Below are positions 32,906-41,573 of a stretch of DNA of 64,000 bases, in pieces. Source of the stretch: Hymenobacter negativus. Its GTDB lineage: Bacteria; Bacteroidota; Bacteroidia; Cytophagales; Hymenobacteraceae. The stretch is taken from positions 225,531-289,530 of the forward strand of contig NZ_JAGETZ010000008.1 in the NCBI RefSeq assembly GCF_017571495.1, written 5' to 3'. The position numbers and the translations under genes are program-made. How positions within the stretch are numbered: position 1 is the first letter of the stretch; every line of letters starts with the position of its first letter. The notes below the pieces were generated by a model that was not told where the DNA came from, searched no databases, and was given only the letters and a program-made list of their open reading frames with translations.

Positions 32906-33692
32906 GGGCGGCGGCCTCCTGCTCGCTGCGGGCAATGGGCACACCCGACGAAATGACCTCGACCTTGGCGTTGATGACGGCCACGGCGCGACTTTGCTCG
33001 TTGTCTTTCTCGTAGGCCCCGCTCATGCGGGCCAGCTTATCCAGCGCGGCATCGGGGTCCCGTAGTTCGATGCCAAGGCCAAACTGCGTAGGCTTGATGG
33101 CTTTGGCCAGGTCAAGCACACCAGCTTTCTGGGCTTTTACCAAATCCAACTGTAGACGCTGCTTCTTGGCGGGCGGACCAGGTACCTCGTAAGTAGCGGC
33201 GGGGTTCATTTCCAGCTCCACCTCCAGGCGGATAACCTCATTGCGACGCTGCTGCTGCCGGTAGCGGTGTTTCTCCAACTGGTCCTCTTCCAGTTCCTGC
33301 CTCGTTGCAACGCGCTCCTCGAAGTCGATTTGATACGAGAGGTCGGCAATCTTCTCCAGCAGCGGCCGCAGCTCGGTGGTCGGCTCCTCGTATTCCTCTG
33401 TTGTATAGAAGTCCTCGAGCGTGGCACGGCTCACCCGGTCCCAGCGCACGGCTATCTCTTCCGAGGTCGGTGCCACACCTTTCAACTGTTCGCCGAGGGC
33501 CTTGCGAACCTTAGCATTTCTTAGCAGTCGGCTGCCCTCGACAAAGGCGCTTTTCTTAGCGTAGCCGGCTCTTTCGGCCGCTTTGGTGTGGCTGATGTTG
33601 GGCTCCAGGCACAGCGCGTCCACGAAGGCCTTTTGCTTCGCAGTCAGTTGCTCGTAGGCGGTTAGCGTGGGCTGGTTTTCGGCGGGGGGCAT
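32898..33692 (-). CDS. terS: phage terminase small subunit
   Basis: A 264-aa protein. Residues 14-60 (LTAKQKAFVDALCLEPNISH, TKAAERAGYAKKSA) are the HTH DNA-recognition region of Terminase_2 small subunits. A long coiled coil (about 105-165) follows for ring assembly. It overlaps terL by 8 bp. The length exceeds the common 150-180 aa because of an extra C-terminal helical region. Confidence 0.85.
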   Translation of the reverse strand: MPPAENQPTLTAYEQLTAKQKAFVDALCLEPNISHTKAAERAGYAKKSAFVEGSRLLRNAKVRKALGEQLKGVAPTSEEIAVRWDRVSRATLEDFYTTEEYEEPTTELRPLLEKIADLSYQIDFEERVATRQELEEDQLEKHRYRQQQRRNEVIRLEVELEMNPAATYEVPGPPAKKQRLQLDLVKAQKAGVLDLAKAIKPTQFGLGIELRDPDAALDKLARMSGAYEKDNEQSRAVAVINAKVEVISSGVPIARSEQEAAAHV

Positions 33693-33729
33693 AGCCCAAA
33701 GTTCCAGCCGGCCCCAGCCGTTCTGCGCA

Positions 33730-34083
33730 TCAAGCCGCGGCGGTTGTTACACAGGATTGTGCAACAAGCTCAAAGCCGGTTTCAGGGCTGAGGACCAGCT
33801 CCAAATACAATGGACCGTCGAAGGTGGGCGGCAGGGCAGCGAACAGCGCCGCAGCCAGTGCAGGAGCCCGGAAACGGGACGCGCCGCGGTCGGTGCGCAC
33901 CGAGAGCAGCAGCGCACCGGCACTGGTCTTGCGCGGCAGCAGCTGCCAGCGCGTGCCCGGCGTGGTGGGCGGCAGCAGCATGATGGCCACGGCCGTACCC
34001 AGACTGCGGTAGGCTTCTCCGTTCAGGCTGGCATAGCCGTCGCGGTAAAGGGTAAGCTTGGGGGTATCGTCGATGAGGGGCAT
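33730..34083 (-). CDS. hypothetical phage protein (117 aa)
   Basis: MPLIDDTPKLTLYRDGYASL begins a compact beta-rich protein. The middle (RWQLLPRKTSAGALLLSVRT) and helix (RAPALAAALFAALPPTF) give an alpha/beta shape like small DNA-binding phage proteins. It is upstream of terS by 37 bp and ends in TGTGCAACA-type repeat sequence. Unrecognised family. Confidence 0.5.
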   Translation of the reverse strand: MPLIDDTPKLTLYRDGYASLNGEAYRSLGTAVAIMLLPPTTPGTRWQLLPRKTSAGALLLSVRTDRGASRFRAPALAAALFAALPPTFDGPLYLELVLSPETGFELVAQSCVTTAAA

Positions 34084-34218
34084 GAGTGAGGCCGTTGGAT
34101 AGTTAGCCAGGTCTGCTGGCGGCCGTTGGAATCAGGTAGTGAAGTTCCGCTTACTCCCAGTGCTCCTGCCAGAAAATTATAGTTAGAATTTCGAGTCGTT
34201 CGCCTGATTTAAAACCAA

Positions 34219-34249
34219 AAAAAGCCCTGACCATTTGGCCGGGGCTTCT
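34219..34249 (-). terminator. terminator hairpin
   Basis: AAAAAAGCCCTGACC...GGCCGGGGCTTCTC at the end of the T9SS gene at 34272 (minus strand). Confidence 0.65.
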
Positions 34250-34271
34250 CTTTGACTGCTGCCTGATGCGT

Positions 34272-36077
34272 CTAGTGCTTCACTTCAATGTGTTGGTTCA
34301 CCATCTTGCCGTCCTGCTCCATGCGCAGGTTGTATAGGCCGGCGGGCAAGTGCTGCACATTGAGGGTGCCAGTGGCATCGGGTTGGGCAACTACTTTGCC
34401 TTGGCTGTTGAGCAGGGTGGCATTGCTTGCTCCCTGTGGCATAGCTAAGGACTCACTGGCTGGGTTTGGGTAGGCTGCTCCTGGGGTATTCGCCTCCCGG
34501 TTAGCACAGCCAATATTCCTAAAATTAGGGCCGTCTACTATGGGAGAAACACAACCTCCGGCAAAAACGGCTTGTACCGAAACCGAGTAAATGCTTCCAC
34601 AATCGCCTCGTGCCGTATAAAGCGTCAGAGTCGTGCCGTGAATATTGCTGTTTGGGGATTCTCCTGGTGTGACACCTGTTGTGACCGGGCCATCAAAGAA
34701 CCAGTTATATGAAACGGCACCAGGGACTGGTTGTATAGTTGCTGTTAAGCGGCCGTTGACAGTGTTATTGCTTCCGGTGATAGGTCCGGGGTTTGCTACA
34801 GACACTGTAGTCACGGTCTTAGTGACGGTTGGTGAACCAAGTAGGCTGTAGAAAGTAGCTGTAATCGTCCCCTGGCCAGAAGCTCCTGTTGCTAAGCCGG
34901 GAGTGAATGTTGAGCCTGAACCGCTGGTTGTGGCAAAAAAGCTGGCCGGGGAGGCGCTCCAAGTAACATTGCTACTATTTGCCGTGAATGTCGGGCTAAC
35001 ACCAGCACAAGCAGATTCATTGCCTATAATAGCTGGTTGAGGGTTGCAACCGGTAACAGCAACAGAACTAGAAAAAGTAGTCTGGTCTGGCAGCGTCACT
35101 TTTAAAGTATAGGTATCTGTAATGTCTACATAGGTGATGGGCGAAGCAGTGGAAGTGCTGATAACGTTCGGGCTGCCATTCCTGCGCCATTCGTAGGTAG
35201 CACCTGGGATATGGCATCCCTCACCGATCATCACGCTTGAGCCTGAGCAAGCAGCAGCAGGACCGGCCGTGGGAATTTTATAAAGTTCTACCTCGTCGAT
35301 ATGATACCGAACCCTAACAGGAGTAGATGAGCCGGAACCACCGCCAGCAAAATTACCAATTGTTACGGTCCACTGATTCGTATTGGCAGAGGAAACAGCT
35401 GGTACGTTGACTTGTCCAGATACCCTAGTCCAGGCAGCATTTTGCAAGGGTACACTGCTTTGCATCGGATTAGGAAAAGCTTCAGGATTCGCGAGTTTCA
35501 TGCCGAGGCGAGTTGACCCATTGCCAGCAGCACGATAGGCTTGAAAGCTTGCGTAATAAGTGCCTGGACTCAACGTTAAGGTCGTGGTAGGTGAAATATT
35601 GTCTTCTCTATATAAAGGCGACGACGAGGCTTGCAGAATGGAAATAATACTGATGGCTCCGTTGTGGACCGCCGGGTTCGAGTTGTACTGGTACGGAGTA
35701 AAAGAATCTCCTATATATGCATCTGGTCCTGAGAAGTTTACAGCAGGATTGTTGGTAAAAGGGTTGGTGAGGCTACCTGTAGGAGCATTGGTCGCATAGT
35801 AGATTGGGTGTCCATTTGTACCGCCAGCAAAACCGCTGAACTTCCAACTGGTTACCTCATCATGTGTGGCAGTTGGGGATTGAACGTTGTCTGGTGCCCC
35901 TGACATTTGCGAGACATTTTGCAACTCAAAGTCAGGGTTGGGCAGCAAATTACAGGGGTTAGCAGCCTGACCATTGGACTGGCTAGGCTGTAGTATAAGC
36001 CCCAGGCCAAGCAGCGCAGGGACGAGAAAACGGAGTGCAGCTGCTGGTGATGGTTTGTAATAAGCCTTGGTTTTCAT
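34272..36077 (-). CDS. large secreted protein with T9SS sorting domain (601 aa)
   Basis: The signal segment (AALRFLVPALLGLGLILQPS, about 13-32) is followed by a CNLLPNPDFE opening typical of carbohydrate-binding-like domains (about 40-260). Ig/PKD-like repeats follow (IPGATYEWRRNGSPNVISTS; NYNWFF-type strands), and a Por-type C-terminus (AYPNPASESLAMPQG ... LPAGLYNLRMEQDG). It shares domain order and IPTAGP...GEGCxIPGA with the broken gene at 58793. It is an island between terminase and replication genes, so it is cargo, not a virion gene. Confidence 0.8.
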   Translation of the reverse strand: MKTKAYYKPSPAAALRFLVPALLGLGLILQPSQSNGQAANPCNLLPNPDFELQNVSQMSGAPDNVQSPTATHDEVTSWKFSGFAGGTNGHPIYYATNAPTGSLTNPFTNNPAVNFSGPDAYIGDSFTPYQYNSNPAVHNGAISIISILQASSSPLYREDNISPTTTLTLSPGTYYASFQAYRAAGNGSTRLGMKLANPEAFPNPMQSSVPLQNAAWTRVSGQVNVPAVSSANTNQWTVTIGNFAGGGSGSSTPVRVRYHIDEVELYKIPTAGPAAACSGSSVMIGEGCHIPGATYEWRRNGSPNVISTSTASPITYVDITDTYTLKVTLPDQTTFSSSVAVTGCNPQPAIIGNESACAGVSPTFTANSSNVTWSASPASFFATTSGSGSTFTPGLATGASGQGTITATFYSLLGSPTVTKTVTTVSVANPGPITGSNNTVNGRLTATIQPVPGAVSYNWFFDGPVTTGVTPGESPNSNIHGTTLTLYTARGDCGSIYSVSVQAVFAGGCVSPIVDGPNFRNIGCANREANTPGAAYPNPASESLAMPQGASNATLLNSQGKVVAQPDATGTLNVQHLPAGLYNLRMEQDGKMVNQHIEVKH

Positions 36078-36293
36078 AGAAAAGGGAATTGGGTGAAAAG
36101 GATACCCAAATCTTGCCCTATTGCAGTCATCGAATCAAGGACGTATACCGCCCAATTGTGACTAGGACTTATACCATATGCCTTGCATTAAAAGACGATT
36201 ATTAGGCCGCTAACCGCTTTTTTGAAGGAATGCAGGGCATGACCCGTTATAGAAATGACTACTTAAAAGACATCCAGCCTTGTTACCTAAATC

Positions 36294-36476
36294 TTAAATC
36301 TTGCCGTGCTTGCGCAGCTCCGGATAGCGGGAGATGTATTCGTAGAGGCTGCCCGTGGTGCGGCCCAGCTGCGCCGCCAACGTGGCGGCTGTTTCGTTAC
36401 GGTAGTGCTGGGCGATGTAGTTGTAATCGCTGGTTTTATAGTCTCGACGGCGGGGGGAAGGGCTTGCAGAAGGCAT
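36294..36476 (-). CDS. small HTH DNA-binding protein (60 aa)
   Basis: YIAQHYRNETAATLAAQLGR (about 20-39) and TTGSLYEYISRYPELR form a helix-turn-helix like those of small phage regulators or recombination directionality factors. The N-terminus is basic. It diverges from the secreted-protein gene at 36524 with 47 bp between. It is the last, most distal gene of the early minus-strand block. Confidence 0.55.
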   Translation of the reverse strand: MPSASPSPRRRDYKTSDYNYIAQHYRNETAATLAAQLGRTTGSLYEYISRYPELRKHGKI

Positions 36477-36523
36477 GGCGAGCGTGGGGTAGTTTCTGGG
36501 AGTGGGGCACTACATTCGGGCCC

Positions 36524-36859
36524 ATGAAAAAGCTGTTCTGGTTAGGGGCGTGCCTGCTGGCACTGAGTGTACATCCGGTCAAGGCGCAGGCGACGAACCC
36601 GGAGATTGCCGTGGTGCGAGTGTATGAGTATGAGACGTGGGTCGAATTGGTGATTGTTCGGGGGCCGGACCAGAGCGAGATTCTGAAATTCGACAGCGGA
36701 ACAACAGAGAAGAGTTTGACCAAATCCGGCAAAGGGTATTACAATGCCTTATTCAAGCTCTACCAGGAGGGCTATTCGTTGCAGAGCACGTTTACGGCGA
36801 CGCCGACGGCTGCCGGCAGCTTCACCACGCTGCTCTTCGTCAAGGCCCCGAAGCCGTAA
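36524..36859 (+). CDS. small secreted protein (111 aa)
   Basis: The signal peptide MKKLFWLGACLLALSVHPVK ends near AQA. The mature beta-rich domain (IAVVRVYEYETWVELVIVRG) is of unknown family. ATG 36524 was chosen because it begins the signal peptide. Its 3' end overlaps the convergent VRR-NUC-like gene by 20 bp. It is a moron-type gene in the early phage block. Confidence 0.55.
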   Translation: MKKLFWLGACLLALSVHPVKAQATNPEIAVVRVYEYETWVELVIVRGPDQSEILKFDSGTTEKSLTKSGKGYYNALFKLYQEGYSLQSTFTATPTAAGSFTTLLFVKAPKP

Positions 36860-37136
36860 CGATGCCCAGCGCCTCGTCCACGCTGTGGACCACGTGGTAA
36901 GTGCTGCCCCGCCACTGGGCTTTGAATTGGGCCTCGCCCTCGGTGAGCTGGCGCTTGCTCGGGGGCTGGGCAGGGTCCTTGACCTCCATCAGGAAGGTGC
37001 GGCCCCGGTAGCCCACGAGCAGGTCGAAGCAGTTCTTGAGCTGGTGCAGGTGCAGGACGGAGGCGCCGATACCGCGCAGGGCGGCCACGATGGCCGGCTG
37101 GTTGGCGTCGATGCGGGCGGCGGTGCGCAGGGCCAT
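36840..37136 (-). CDS. VRR-NUC/resolvase-like nuclease (98 aa)
   Basis: A compact PD-(D/E)XK domain: Asp38 in CFDLLVGYRG, Glu51-Val-Lys53 in FLMEVKD, and the supporting Gln63 in SKRQLTEGE, in the usual order for VRR-NUC or RecU-like junction nucleases. It probably processes replication or recombination intermediates of the phage. In the early block with the helicase and initiator genes. Confidence 0.7.
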   Translation of the reverse strand: MALRTAARIDANQPAIVAALRGIGASVLHLHQLKNCFDLLVGYRGRTFLMEVKDPAQPPSKRQLTEGEAQFKAQWRGSTYHVVHSVDEALGIVTASGP

Positions 37137-37208
37137 TACAAGGGTGGATTTGATAAAAGTAGATTTTCATACTTTTATCGAAGTTGTTGATTTGCAGAGG
37201 GGTGTGGC

Positions 37209-37895
37209 TTAGAACTCCAGCAGCTCTTCCGCTGGCTTGGCCGGTGGCCCAATCAGGGCCAAGATGTCCGCGAAGGGGGCCCGGTTCAGTACCAGTTCTT
37301 CTAGGCGCGCCATCTCGCGGTTGAAGTCCAGCAGGAAGACGGTGGCCTCCATGAAGGCCGTTTCCGTCTTTCGGGTGTGCCGGGTGCGTTCCTCGTCCGT
37401 CATGGGGCGGAAGGGACCCTCGGGGTCGCCTTGGTCGCGCTGCATCATGCGGCGACCTTGTTCGTCCTCTATCCGGTGCAACGTACGCGGCCCCTGTAGC
37501 AGCAACTCGGCGGCGTACACCGTTTGCTCGTGCAGCTGCAAGTGCAGGCCGTGCGGGGTGACGCCCTCGTGGAGGTACTGGTACATCTCCCGGTACGGGT
37601 CGTAGGGCAGGGGCTCGGCTTGGGCGGGGTCGAGTTCTACCTCGTTGAGGGCGTCGTAGTACGGGTCGTACTCTTCGGGCACCGTGTCGCCCTGCTCGCA
37701 GACGCTTCTAATCATTTCCAGCGCCCAGGCGATGTCACAACACTCTTTGGCTTGTAGTATCCACATGCCATAGCCGAGCGTGTGGTGGGTGCGCTTTGCC
37801 TCGTCGGTGTTTTTGTACAGCAGCACGTGCGAGAGGTGCTCGGCTTGCCAGGAAAACTGCGCTTCGAGAAATTGGAGGCCTTGTAGTTTTGACAT
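37209..37895 (-). CDS. hypothetical phage early protein (228 aa)
   Basis: MSKLQGLQFLEAQFSWQAEH begins a soluble, mostly helical, acidic protein with many Glu/Asp residues (EEYDPYYDALNEVELDPAQA). No family is recognised. It lies between the helicase-containing operon and the nuclease gene on the same strand, so an accessory replication or early function is possible. Confidence 0.5.
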   Translation of the reverse strand: MSKLQGLQFLEAQFSWQAEHLSHVLLYKNTDEAKRTHHTLGYGMWILQAKECCDIAWALEMIRSVCEQGDTVPEEYDPYYDALNEVELDPAQAEPLPYDPYREMYQYLHEGVTPHGLHLQLHEQTVYAAELLLQGPRTLHRIEDEQGRRMMQRDQGDPEGPFRPMTDEERTRHTRKTETAFMEATVFLLDFNREMARLEELVLNRAPFADILALIGPPAKPAEELLEF

Positions 37896-37940
37896 GGTGG
37901 GGGTGCCCGGTGGGCGGGTTAGCGGGGTGAGGGGTCAGGG

Positions 37941-38480
37941 CTAGGCCGCAAAAGGGTGCGGGCTGGGCTTGGGCTCGGCCGGGCCGTGGGGCATCCAACC
38001 GCGGCCGGTGAGGATGCCGGGGCTGCGGGCCTCAATCTTGGCGGTGAGGTCGGCGGTGAGGGCGCGGGCTTCGCGGCGGTTGTGCCAGGGCAGTAGTTTT
38101 CGCAGCACTTCCCGGCGGTCGGCGGGGGCCGTGAGCGGGTGGGTGACCAAGCCGAGTAGGCGCTCGGCCTCTTCGGTGGTGAGAAAAAAGGAATCTTCGG
38201 GCGCCTGGCCCAGGGCTTCCCACGCATCGAGGCCGAGGCGCAGCTCGTCGAGCAGGGCCGCATCATCGCCGGCGTGCTCGCAGTAGACGACGTTGAGCAC
38301 CCGGCTCCCTTCGGGAAACCAGACCTTCACCGCCCGGCGGATGTAGGCCCCGCCGGGGTGCTGGCCACTCGCCGGCAGGTCGGCAATGAGCTCGTTGATG
38401 GAGGTGTAAAACAGGGGGTGGTAGCATCGGGCGATGGCATTCGTGCGCTGGGCAAGGGCGAGGGTAATTCCGCGGGTCAT
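37941..38480 (-). CDS. hypothetical phage early protein (179 aa)
   Basis: MTRGITLALAQRTNAIARCY begins a protein with an alpha/beta front (about 1-75) and a helical back (about 90-160; TEEAERLLGLVTHPLTAPAD). Starts 4 bp after the helicase stop, so it is co-transcribed with it. Unrecognised. Confidence 0.5.
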   Translation of the reverse strand: MTRGITLALAQRTNAIARCYHPLFYTSINELIADLPASGQHPGGAYIRRAVKVWFPEGSRVLNVVYCEHAGDDAALLDELRLGLDAWEALGQAPEDSFFLTTEEAERLLGLVTHPLTAPADRREVLRKLLPWHNRREARALTADLTAKIEARSPGILTGRGWMPHGPAEPKPSPHPFAA

Positions 38481-38484
38481 GGGG

Positions 38485-39546
38485 TTAATCGGTGTAGGGC
38501 AGGCGCACAGCGCGGCCGTTGGGGTTGAAGTCGGCCGGTAGGTCGGGCAGGTAGTTGGTGCCGTGCCGGCGGTAGGTGTTGAGGGATTTCACGTCAAGCG
38601 GGGAGTGGCCCAGCTTGGGGTCGGTGTAGCGAAAGCTGGTGCGCTCGTAGCTCAGGGCCACGCCATCGACCGAAGTCGGGAAGCCGGTTTCGGGCTGCTC
38701 CTTGATTTTCTTGGCGTGAAAAGCCACCGTGTTGTCGGTGGGCATCTCGTCGTAAAGCGGGCGGTGCACCACGAGCAGGTTGTCAATCTTGTTGGCCCAC
38801 ATGCGGCCCTGGGCCACGCTGAACTGGTCGGGCACCTTGAGCTTGCCATCGGCCGTGCGGGCTACCCCGGCGGGGTGGGCGCAGACGATGGCGCATTGGT
38901 CGTAATCCTCGGCGAAGTCGCAGAGTTTGCCCAACTGGTGCTTGAGCATTTCGTCGTCCCGGCCCCCGTAGTCTCCCAGATTATCGGTGAGCGTGTTCCA
39001 GGGGTCGAAGAGAAAGCCCTTGGTCTGGTGCGTCACGGCGACATGCTGCATCACGGCCAGTACCTCGTCGAGCTTGCCCGCCTTGCGGGGATTGACGATG
39101 TGGAAGTGGCGTAACACCCAGGCGGCTGCCTCCTCGTACTCGGCAAAGCTCAGGCGGCGGTATTTGGGGTTGCAGGTCTGGCCCACGTAGGCCTGCACCA
39201 GCTTGCGCACCAGCTTCCAGCTGGGCATGTTCTCGGGGCAGTCCAGGCCCCAGGTCCAGCCGTCGTACACGCTTTTGACGAGCATGAGCTGCAGCATCAA
39301 CTCGGTTTTGCCGTGGCCGGGCCAGCCGGTAACCAGGGTGGCTTCGCCCGGCATCCACGACCACCAGCCTTGCAGCGTGGGAAAATGGGTGGGCGAGCCG
39401 TTGGTGTCTTGGCGGTTCCAGGCGGCGCGCATCTCATCCAGCACCTCGGCGGGGTTGAGCAGGGCGTCGGCGGGATTGGCCGGCGCGGGGTGCTTCGCGC
39501 TTTTCGGTGGCTGGGCAAGGTCGGCGAAGTAGTCAGCGGCGGGCAT
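38485..39546 (-). CDS. RecA-fold replicative ATPase (RepA/DnaB-C-like helicase)
   Basis: A 353-aa protein. Walker A is GWPGHGKT (74-81). A hydrophobic Walker B strand (GFLFDPWNTL, about 176-185) follows, then CAIVCAHPAG (about 212-221) and GRMWANKIDNLLVVHRP (about 239-255), the order seen in RepA/DnaB C-terminal ATPase domains of phages and plasmids. ATG 39546 was chosen because upstream codons in frame are a shadow of the next gene; it overlaps that gene by 14 bp. It probably unwinds the phage origin together with the 40025 protein. Confidence 0.8.
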   Translation of the reverse strand: MPAADYFADLAQPPKSAKHPAPANPADALLNPAEVLDEMRAAWNRQDTNGSPTHFPTLQGWWSWMPGEATLVTGWPGHGKTELMLQLMLVKSVYDGWTWGLDCPENMPSWKLVRKLVQAYVGQTCNPKYRRLSFAEYEEAAAWVLRHFHIVNPRKAGKLDEVLAVMQHVAVTHQTKGFLFDPWNTLTDNLGDYGGRDDEMLKHQLGKLCDFAEDYDQCAIVCAHPAGVARTADGKLKVPDQFSVAQGRMWANKIDNLLVVHRPLYDEMPTDNTVAFHAKKIKEQPETGFPTSVDGVALSYERTSFRYTDPKLGHSPLDVKSLNTYRRHGTNYLPDLPADFNPNGRAVRLPYTD

Positions 39547-40021
39547 CGGCGAGGGCGTAGGACGTGAGTAGCGCCGCTTTCTGGCGCCTTTCCAGCGGCC
39601 AGGTCTTGTGGGCCTGCAGGTGGGGTTGCGCCAGGAAAGCCGACACGCGGGCCACCGTGGGCGAGGGCAGCGGGTTGTAAGCCGTGAAGCGGGCAAAGAG
39701 CCGGTAGGTGATGGCCTGCCAGTCAACCACTGGTTCGGGTGCGGTGGTGGCCAGCGTGCGGGCCAGCTGGGCCACGTTGTAGGTGGCCAGCTCCCGCTCC
39801 CCGGTGGCGGCAAAGTGATAGGCCGACACGGCTTCGAGTACCGCTTCCACCTGCTGCCCATCGCGTACCACAAAGGCCGCGTGCCTGGCTGTGGGGTCAA
39901 GGCTTTCCAGTCGACGGCGGGCAGCCTGGGCCACGGGCAGCAAGGCCTGGCGCAGGGCGTGGGCCGCGTCGTCGGTCAACTGCTGGGTCAGGTCGGGGTC
40001 GAGGTAGGGCAGGTGGGGCAT
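39533..40021 (-). CDS. hypothetical phage replication-block protein (162 aa)
   Basis: MPHLPYLDPDLTQQLTDDAA begins a helical protein throughout (HALRQALLPVAQAARRRLES; LERRQKAALLTSYALADARR). It lies between initiator and helicase genes, 3 bp after the former and overlapping the latter, the usual place of a helicase loader, but no ATP-binding motif is visible. Function unknown. Confidence 0.5.
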   Translation of the reverse strand: MPHLPYLDPDLTQQLTDDAAHALRQALLPVAQAARRRLESLDPTARHAAFVVRDGQQVEAVLEAVSAYHFAATGERELATYNVAQLARTLATTAPEPVVDWQAITYRLFARFTAYNPLPSPTVARVSAFLAQPHLQAHKTWPLERRQKAALLTSYALADARR

Positions 40022-40024
40022 GGC

Positions 40025-40825
40025 TTAGGCGGCGGAGGTGAGGGCGGGTTCGGGGGTGTCGGCCAGGGCCCCGTTCAGGGCCGGCCGAAACAGGGCGGAA
40101 GGGTCGAAATTGGCCGGCAAGGGCGGGCGGGGGGCGGGTTCAGGCGCGGCGGGCTGCCGGCGCTGGCACCAATTGCGGGCCGTCAGGTGGGCCGTGGTGT
40201 ATTTGCGGGTTAGGCCGGCGTGGTTTTGCATGGCCAGCACCACCTCGTGGACCAGGGCCTCGCCAAAGTCCGCCACCAACCGCTGCCAGGTGTCGGCCGT
40301 GAACGGCGTTTTCAGGCGCTGAACGTCCGGGGCGTTGGCTTGCAACCAGGCCTGCCAGTCGGGCAGCGAAATCAAGTCAGCAGGGGAAGCACACGCCCCG
40401 ACGGCGGGAGCCGGAGCGGGTGTTTTTGTTTTCCTTTTTGTTTGTTCCTTATAAGGGGTATCACTTCTCCTAGCACTTATCCTCTCACTTGTACTAGCAT
40501 TTGTACTTGCGCTTTTACTTGCTTTGGGCAAGGGTATTTGCGGAGCATCGGGGTCGAGGAAGCGGTACACCGTGGGGCTGCGCTTGTGGCCTGACGTGAA
40601 TTCCAATAGCCCTGCCTGCTTGAGTCGGTTGCGAGCACGTATGAGCGTGGTCTCTACCATGCCGAGGGTCGCACAGAGAAGCGGGTTTGAGTATTGGAAC
40701 TCGGTAGGCCAGTTCCGCTCGTTGCACACGGCCACCAGTTCGTAGAACAGGTCGGCCTCCACAGACGAGAAGGGAAAGCTGTAGCGCAGCTTGCGGAAGT
40801 GGTTGGCGAGGGTGTAGCCGTTCAT
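40025..40825 (-). CDS. putative phage replication initiator
   Basis: A 266-aa protein. Residues 20-100 (FSSVEADLFYELVAVCNERN; NPLLCATLGMVETTLIRARN) form a winged-helix of the DnaD/initiator type. Residues 105-135 are a Ser/Ala/Lys-rich linker whose DNA holds direct repeats. Residues 150-230 (LPDWQAWLQANAPDVQRLKT; LVADFGEALVHEVVLAMQNH) resemble a second helical DnaB-interacting domain. The design, initiator with origin inside its own gene, recalls lambda O. Confidence 0.65.
   Translation of the reverse strand: MNGYTLANHFRKLRYSFPFSSVEADLFYELVAVCNERNWPTEFQYSNPLLCATLGMVETTLIRARNRLKQAGLLEFTSGHKRSPTVYRFLDPDAPQIPLPKASKSASTNASTSERISARRSDTPYKEQTKRKTKTPAPAPAVGACASPADLISLPDWQAWLQANAPDVQRLKTPFTADTWQRLVADFGEALVHEVVLAMQNHAGLTRKYTTAHLTARNWCQRRQPAAPEPAPRPPLPANFDPSALFRPALNGALADTPEPALTSAA
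40425..40515. other. candidate phage replication origin inside initiator gene
   Basis: Direct repeats CACTTCTCCTAGCACTTATC (40465) and CACTTGTACTAGCATTTGTA (40488), plus a partial third, lie next to an AT-rich stretch (40425-40457) of long T runs. The iteron plus AT-rich layout inside an initiator gene is that of lambda ori. Confidence 0.45.
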
Positions 40826-40843
40826 GGCAAGCGGGAGCGGCGC

Positions 40844-41335
40844 TTAGGCCGCCGCTTCGGCTTCGCGGTGGGGACGAGCGGCGCGCAGGCGCGGCGGGGT
40901 AGCCGTGGACTGGGCCGGCACCACGGCCGGCGCGCTGGCTGCCACCGGCTGGCACAGGGCCAGAATCTTGACGCGGTCCGAGGTGCCGGCGCGGTCGTCG
41001 GCGTCCTCGCCCTCGGCAATGCTGCGCTCGTAGAACACGATGTCGCGCTCTAAGCGAAGCATGGTGTCGGTTTGTCCCTCCTGCAGCTCGCACACGATTT
41101 GGGAGGCGCGGCGCGGCGTGACTGTCAGCGTTACGGTCTGGGTGCGGGAGCGCACCGTGACTTCGAACACGCCCTCGGAGCCGGCGTCGTTGAGGTCGAG
41201 CCACTGCTGGTGCTCCCGGGCCCAGACGCGGCGCTTGGCGTCGGCCTGGTGCTGGTTGTAGTTGGCCCCGTAGGCGCCACTGGCCGTGTTGTGGCCGGTG
41301 TAGAGGGCGTTGAGTTCTTCTTTGGAAAGCGTCAT
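40844..41335 (-). CDS. hypothetical phage early protein (163 aa)
   Basis: MTLSKEELNALYTGHNTASG begins the protein, with a beta middle (VFEVTVRSRTQTVTLTVTPR) and an Ala/Pro-rich tail. ATG 41335 was chosen. The frame stays open upstream to 41548 through a 36-bp tandem repeat that would encode a His-rich leader (DHFEHVDHCHQV type), so a longer form is possible. Unrecognised. Confidence 0.5.
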   Translation of the reverse strand: MTLSKEELNALYTGHNTASGAYGANYNQHQADAKRRVWAREHQQWLDLNDAGSEGVFEVTVRSRTQTVTLTVTPRRASQIVCELQEGQTDTMLRLERDIVFYERSIAEGEDADDRAGTSDRVKILALCQPVAASAPAVVPAQSTATPPRLRAARPHREAEAAA

Positions 41336-41431
41336 GACGTGGAGGAATGAGAAATGAAGGGAAACGGCTCGGTCTAGCGGCCTGCTCGGTAGGCCGGAAG
41401 GGTTACATGCCCGCATGGTCCTATAGCCGCT

Positions 41432-41530
41432 ATGGTCAACATGTTCGAAATGGTCAACCTGGTGACAATGGTCAACATGTTGGAAATGGTCAACCTGGTG
41501 ACAAGGGTCAACATGTTCGAAATGGTCAGC
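41432..41530. repeat. 36-bp tandem repeat, about 2.75 copies
   Basis: Units at 41432-41467 and 41468-41503, with a partial unit to 41530. Each is built of 9-mers such as ATGGTCAAC and ATGTTCGAA. The length is a multiple of three and the minus frame stays open across it. Confidence 0.85.
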
Positions 41531-41573
41531 ATGGAGGAATGATGGCATTCCAGAATGGCCGCATGCTCGTTAT

